NCBI GenBank assembly: GCA_937884685.1
Contig: CAKZYM010000350.1
Span: 1 to 9,822, forward strand
Reading direction: 5' to 3'
DNA: 9,822 nucleotides
From: an uncultured Calothrix sp.
GTDB lineage: Bacteria; Cyanobacteriota; Cyanobacteriia; Cyanobacteriales; Nostocaceae
Position 1 is the stretch's first letter. Each line of letters starts with the position of its first letter. Below, in pieces: positions 6,550-9,822 of this stretch. Under the pieces are notes generated by a model. It had not been told where the DNA came from and did not search any database. It saw nothing but the letters and a program-made list of their open reading frames with translations. Position numbers and translations under genes: made by a program.

Positions 6550-7986
6550 CTAGCGTTTAGGTTTTACAGTAATCAGACGATTTGATAATTGATTTATTTT
6601 TTTCTGATATAAGAAAAAATATCTTGATGCAAAAAATCTCATACTGATTACATAGATTATGAGGAATTTAAATGGTCTTGCTAATAAAGGTAAATTGAAT
6701 GCAATTATAATTCCCGGAAGCATTAGTAAAAGTGGAAAGAAGTTAGCAATAATAAATTGTTTTAATGGCCAATTAAGTTGCCGACAAGCAGTCCACCACC
6801 AGTAAATATTCCAACCAAATCCTAAAACTATTGCTGCAGACAAACTAACTCCAACTATTCCACCCTGATAAGCAGCAAAAACAAAGCCAAGAACTGCAAT
6901 CGGAGCTATTTGAAGATTAACTTTGGCGTTAATATCCGGACGACCTTTGGCAATCATCATCGAATAAAGTGGTGCATTGATGACGCTAAAGTATGAAAAA
7001 AATAGTAGCCCAGGAATAACTTTACAGATAGGTATCCACTTTGCTCCAAAAATAAATGTGACGACTTGTGAATCCATCATCAAAAAAATTAAGGAGTATA
7101 TCGGCACAGTTAAAATAGCTGTTTGCTCTACAACTTTTAGAAGCGCATTTTTTTGCTCTTTGTCGTCAGATAATTGAGCAAAAATAGGCATACCCAATTG
7201 ATTGATTGCAGAATCTAAAATTCTTGATATGGCTGTTGTTATTTGATAAGCTAAATTGTAGAAACCAAGGTTTGTATTGCCCAGTATTTTTCCTACGGTA
7301 AAACTATCAAGATTATAATTTATATAAGAGCCAAAACCAGAACCAACGGAGCCTAAGTAAAAGGAAATAACTTCAGATTTAACTTCTGGATCGATTTGAA
7401 AACGAAACTTATATCCTGAATAATGCCTGTTGAGAGCATAATTGAATATCCAATAAGTCGCATCACCAATCACAAATGACCAATAACTCAACCCTAGAAA
7501 AGCTGCTCCAATCGTACCGAGCAATCGCATGATGGAGCTAACTAAGTTAATATTTGCCATCGCTCGATACTTCATCTGTCTCGTCATCACCCCAGTGTGA
7601 AGGAAACTAAGACAAGCCATATTTAGATGAAATACAAAAGCAATTAATATCCAGGTGAGAACTGGTTCGTTAAAAAAAATACTAACAAGAGGGGCTGTTG
7701 CGATTACTAATAGTCCAATTAATGCCCCAAATACTAAACTTATACTGTAAGCAGTATTAACATATTTTTGATTTTCTAGTCCTTTATAAATAATGAAATT
7801 ACTTGCTACTTTTTGAGTAAACAGCGTAAAAAATGACCAGAAAACATAAGCAATACCAATGATTCCGAAGTCAGATGGTTCTAGTAATCTTGCTAATACC
7901 AGACTGCTTCCGAAAGCAAAGATACGCATGATAAATGTGGCATAGGTAATCCACAAACCATTTTTTAAAATTGTAGTTGCTTTCAC
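6550..7986 (-). CDS. Wzx-type oligosaccharide flippase
   Basis: A 478-residue integral membrane protein of the polysaccharide transporter (PST)/Wzx branch of the MOP exporter superfamily. It should flip the undecaprenyl-linked repeat unit from cytoplasmic to periplasmic face before polymerisation. Family signs include the N-terminal ARLLEPSDFGIIGIA (32-46), the central NLDSFTVGKILGNTNLGFYN (225-244) and QLGMPIFAQLSDDKE (263-277). Hydrophobic segments recur throughout, roughly 12-14 by eye, and the C-terminus is basic (VKPKR). The start codon is GTG at 7984-7986; a TAA lies four codons upstream in frame and the next Met is residue 20, inside the first membrane segment, so GTG is preferred. An AAGG lies about 12 bases upstream, which is a long spacing. 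It follows the GT2 gene by 30 bp. Confidence 0.9.
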   Translation of the reverse strand: MKATTILKNGLWITYATFIMRIFAFGSSLVLARLLEPSDFGIIGIAYVFWSFFTLFTQKVASNFIIYKGLENQKYVNTAYSISLVFGALIGLLVIATAPLVSIFFNEPVLTWILIAFVFHLNMACLSFLHTGVMTRQMKYRAMANINLVSSIMRLLGTIGAAFLGLSYWSFVIGDATYWIFNYALNRHYSGYKFRFQIDPEVKSEVISFYLGSVGSGFGSYINYNLDSFTVGKILGNTNLGFYNLAYQITTAISRILDSAINQLGMPIFAQLSDDKEQKNALLKVVEQTAILTVPIYSLIFLMMDSQVVTFIFGAKWIPICKVIPGLLFFSYFSVINAPLYSMMIAKGRPDINAKVNLQIAPIAVLGFVFAAYQGGIVGVSLSAAIVLGFGWNIYWWWTACRQLNWPLKQFIIANFFPLLLMLPGIIIAFNLPLLARPFKFLIIYVISMRFFASRYFFLYQKKINQLSNRLITVKPKR

Positions 7987-8016
7987 TATCTGTACTTACC
8001 TTCGACTAAATTTGAT

Positions 8017-8955
8017 TTACCCAAGAGAACGTCTGACAGCTAATTTTGCTAATGGTGCCATACGTACCGACATTAAAGTAAGCAAAGAACGCACATCTTT
8101 AGAAAAAATTGACTTGTCGCAAATCAAAGCTTGGTCAATAAAATCCTGTGCTGTTTTCATATCACCACTCTGTAAACACAACCTAGATAAATAACGGTAC
8201 ATATATGCATAAACAGTGGGTAGCATCGGCTTAATTAATTCTGGTGAACGTTTACAAGCACTTTCAATCACCATTTCCCCGCAATTCCGCATTTGCACAA
8301 AATTAAAAGATAATCCGGAGGGACGAACGCGATAATAGGCTAAAATCTGCTTTTCTAGGTAAAAACGCCATTTTCCTGTTGCAGCGATTCGCAACCACAA
8401 ATCCACATCTTCCCAACTAAGTAAGCTTTCATCAAATTCGCCTACTTTATCTATCAAACAACGACGAAATATAGGATTAGAACCATGTCCAATAAAGTTT
8501 TTACACAGCAAAGCTATCTCGGGATTTGGATGTACTGGTTTACCACTTAATCTAATAAATGTCGGTTTCCCATCATCGCGAATTGCTCTGGAAGCACTGT
8601 AAACTAACCCAACGTCAGGTTCATGATGTAATCTAAATGCGTGGTTTGATAATTTATCTTTGTGATAGACATCATCAGCATCGAGTAAAGCAATATATTC
8701 ACCTTTTGCATGACGAATACCGTAATTGCGTGCCGATGATAAACCTCCATTTGATTTCTGCAATAATTTGAATCTAGAATCTCTCTGACAATATTTTTGC
8801 GCTATAGCCGCAGTCTCATCAGTTGAACCGTCATCAACTATTAATGCTTCAAAGTCTGTAAATGTTTGCTTTTCTAAAGAAACTAGAGCTGCTTTGATAT
8901 ATTTACTGACATTATAAGCAGGAACTATGACGCTAACTTTGAGTATTTTAAGCAT
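8017..8955 (-). CDS. GT2-family glycosyltransferase
   Basis: A 312-residue GT-A-fold, inverting glycosyltransferase of the GT2 family, expected to add a sugar to the lipid-linked repeat unit on the cytoplasmic side. The N-terminal domain shows VSVIVPAYN (7-15), the nucleotide-binding DDGSTDET (41-48), SNGGLSSARNYGI (68-80), and the metal-binding DADD (92-95). GHGSNPIFRR (156-165) and the acidic WEDVDLWLR (181-189), a likely site of the catalytic base, follow. Residues about 235-290 form a helical tail (LSRLCLQSGDMKTAQDFIDQAL) that looks like a single TPR-type hairpin. The ATG is supported by a strong Shine-Dalgarno (AGGAG, complement of 8963-8967) seven bases upstream. It starts 51 bp after the GT14 gene. 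Confidence 0.92.
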   Translation of the reverse strand: MLKILKVSVIVPAYNVSKYIKAALVSLEKQTFTDFEALIVDDGSTDETAAIAQKYCQRDSRFKLLQKSNGGLSSARNYGIRHAKGEYIALLDADDVYHKDKLSNHAFRLHHEPDVGLVYSASRAIRDDGKPTFIRLSGKPVHPNPEIALLCKNFIGHGSNPIFRRCLIDKVGEFDESLLSWEDVDLWLRIAATGKWRFYLEKQILAYYRVRPSGLSFNFVQMRNCGEMVIESACKRSPELIKPMLPTVYAYMYRYLSRLCLQSGDMKTAQDFIDQALICDKSIFSKDVRSLLTLMSVRMAPLAKLAVRRSLG

Positions 8956-8962
8956 AATTATT

Positions 8963-8967
8963 CTCCT
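8963..8967 (-). promoter_or_regulatory. Shine-Dalgarno of the GT2 gene
   Basis: The minus strand reads CAGGAGAATAATTATG, placing AGGAG seven bases before the start. It is the only strong ribosome binding site I see in this operon; the other genes have weak or no matches. It would allow independent translation of GT2 despite the broken reading frame just upstream. Confidence 0.75.
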
Positions 8968-9004
8968 GAGTTAGTTATCTGAGTGTAAAAATGAAAGGTC
9001 CAAA

Positions 9005-9018
9005 AATTAGCAATTAGC
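9005..9018. repeat. Two-unit 7-bp repeat (AATTAGC)
   Basis: AATTAGC occurs twice in tandem (9005-9011, 9012-9018) across the stop codon of the GT14 gene and encodes its last residues (TANC). It is short and could be chance, but it parallels the heptanucleotide arrays at the end of the GT4 gene. Confidence 0.4.
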
Positions 9019-9822
9019 TGTCAATTGAGTTATTTCTTTGTCTAAAATATCCAAAATTTTACTATCTTTATAGATGTCAAACTTTCTCGCAAAGTGAGCT
9101 TGACTTTCTACTATTGCATCATAATCATTGCTGGTTAAAATTTTTGGCCTTCCATTGCGAGTTTGAGAAAAATCAAAATAGAGCTTGTTATCATTACATA
9201 AATTGAATTGTCTACTATTAACTAAGATTGTTTGTAAAAAAGATTCATCTGATACGCATACTTTTTTGTAATACTCGATAACTTCTGGATGATTTTCACA
9301 AAAACTATACACATACACATACTCTACGCATTTTTTAGATAAAGTTGTAAAGAAAGAACCGCCATAACAAACAAAATCTTGATTAAATAATGATTTTCTT
9401 CTTACACCTAACATTTCGTATGCCAAATTGATTCTGAATAAAGGCTGTAAGTAATTAATGATTTTTATTAGACCTCTCCGATAATTAGGTTGAAACCCCT
9501 GTGATTACTGGACTAAAACTTAATTTCCGGAGATGTCTATTGGTAAAATTAACTGCTTTACCCAATTTGGAATTTTTCTGAGGAAATCAATAGTTTGATA
9601 TTTAAATAAATAACGACTTTTACCTTCTTGGATACTCCAATGACTTTCTGATGAAAAAACATCAAAGTATTCGAGAAAACCATCATAATTTGTTTCAGAC
9701 AAGAAAAGTTCATACTTTGATATTGACTTAATTGGATAATCTTGACCAGAAAGGTAAATTAACCAATTGTATTTAATCCGATTATCAATTAACCATTTGA
9801 TAGCATTTAGATAACATTGAAC
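9007..9822 (-). pseudogene. GT14 (beta-1,6-N-acetylglucosaminyltransferase-like) gene, interrupted and 5'-truncated by the window
   Basis: One frame of 272 codons runs from the window edge to TAA 9007-9009 and encodes a GT14-family (Branch, core-2/I-branching) glycosyltransferase. The upstream part reads WLIYLSGQDYPIKS, then SETNYDGFLEYFDVF and IPNWVKQLILPI. The downstream part reads IKIINYLQPLFRINLAYEMLG, FVCYGGSFFTTLSKKCVEYV, VSDESFLQTILVN and FARKFD, all in the usual GT14 order. Two in-frame TAA codons (9520-9522 and 9505-9507) separate the parts and both lie in a TA-flanked element (9471-9537). Removing the element plus one TA leaves about 248 intact visible residues; perhaps 70-90 N-terminal residues lie outside the window, judged from usual family length. 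The small frames on either side begin at TTG codons inside the domain and are not separate genes. As it stands the gene should yield a protein truncated in mid-domain, lacking YGGSF and DESF. Confidence 0.85.
9471..9537. mobile_element. 67-bp MITE-like insertion in the GT14 gene
   Basis: A small segment bounded by 22-bp imperfect inverted repeats that include one base of each flanking TA (9470-9491 against 9517-9538; 18 of 22 positions match), with TA on each side (9469-9470 and 9538-9539). A TA target duplication is typical of IS630/Tc1-type transposition, so a non-autonomous IS630-type MITE is the likely class; this is inference. It has no coding capacity. Read on the minus strand it adds 23 codons including two TAA stops. 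The near-palindrome could also fold in the transcript and reduce expression of downstream genes. Confidence 0.75.

Noticed and set aside
9007..9426. A separate 139-residue gene starting at 9426
   Set aside because: The start is TTG within FRINLAYEMLG, no Shine-Dalgarno is seen, and the frame extends upstream to the TAA in the inserted element. It is the C-terminal half of the GT14 gene.
9520..9702. A separate 60-residue gene starting at 9702
   Set aside because: The apparent start is TTG inside the GT14 domain; the same frame continues without a stop to the window edge, reading LSGQDYPIKS upstream.
1..9822. CRISPR array, tRNA or rRNA genes
   Set aside because: No regularly spaced direct repeats of 25-40 bp and no cloverleaf or rRNA-like sequence were noticed; the repeats present are heptanucleotide arrays and palindromes.

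Overview
The window is a stretch of a low-GC bacterial chromosome, most likely from a filamentous (Nostocales-type) cyanobacterium. This rests on three things: 7-bp tandem repeats of the kind common in those genomes, a DUF6876-type small protein, and a Wzc-like protein of cyanobacterial style. It is an inference without database support. Every gene I accept lies on the minus strand, so the window reads right to left.

From 9822 down to 902 lies the distal part of an extracellular polysaccharide operon of the Wzx/Wzy type. In transcription order it holds: a GT14 (core-2/I-branching-like) glycosyltransferase whose 5' end is outside the window and whose reading frame is broken; a GT2 glycosyltransferase; a Wzx-type flippase; a DUF6625 protein that looks like a GT-A-fold glycosyltransferase; a GT4 glycosyltransferase; a Wzy/O-antigen-ligase-type polymerase; and a Wzz/Wzc-type chain-length protein with a C-terminal BY-kinase-like ATPase. 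Gaps between genes are 29-75 bp, which fits one transcript. The glycosyltransferases would build a lipid-linked repeat unit on the cytoplasmic face, Wzx would flip it, Wzy would polymerise it, and the Wzc-like protein would set chain length and drive export. The initiating sugar-phosphate transferase and the outer-membrane exporter (Wza/OPX) are not in the window.

The most striking observation is in the GT14 gene. Two in-frame TAA codons lie inside a 67-bp segment (9471-9537) with imperfect terminal inverted repeats and a TA dinucleotide on each side. Removing the segment plus one TA (69 bp, exactly 23 codons) gives one continuous GT14 reading frame. This has the form of a small MITE that landed in the gene.

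From 901 down to 377 is a 525-bp stretch without a convincing gene. It holds a roughly 115-bp imperfect palindrome (607-721) with a perfect 17-bp-arm core, a weaker hairpin, and two reading-frame scraps that may be relics. At the left end (14-376) is a DUF6876-like small protein with no evident link to the polysaccharide genes.
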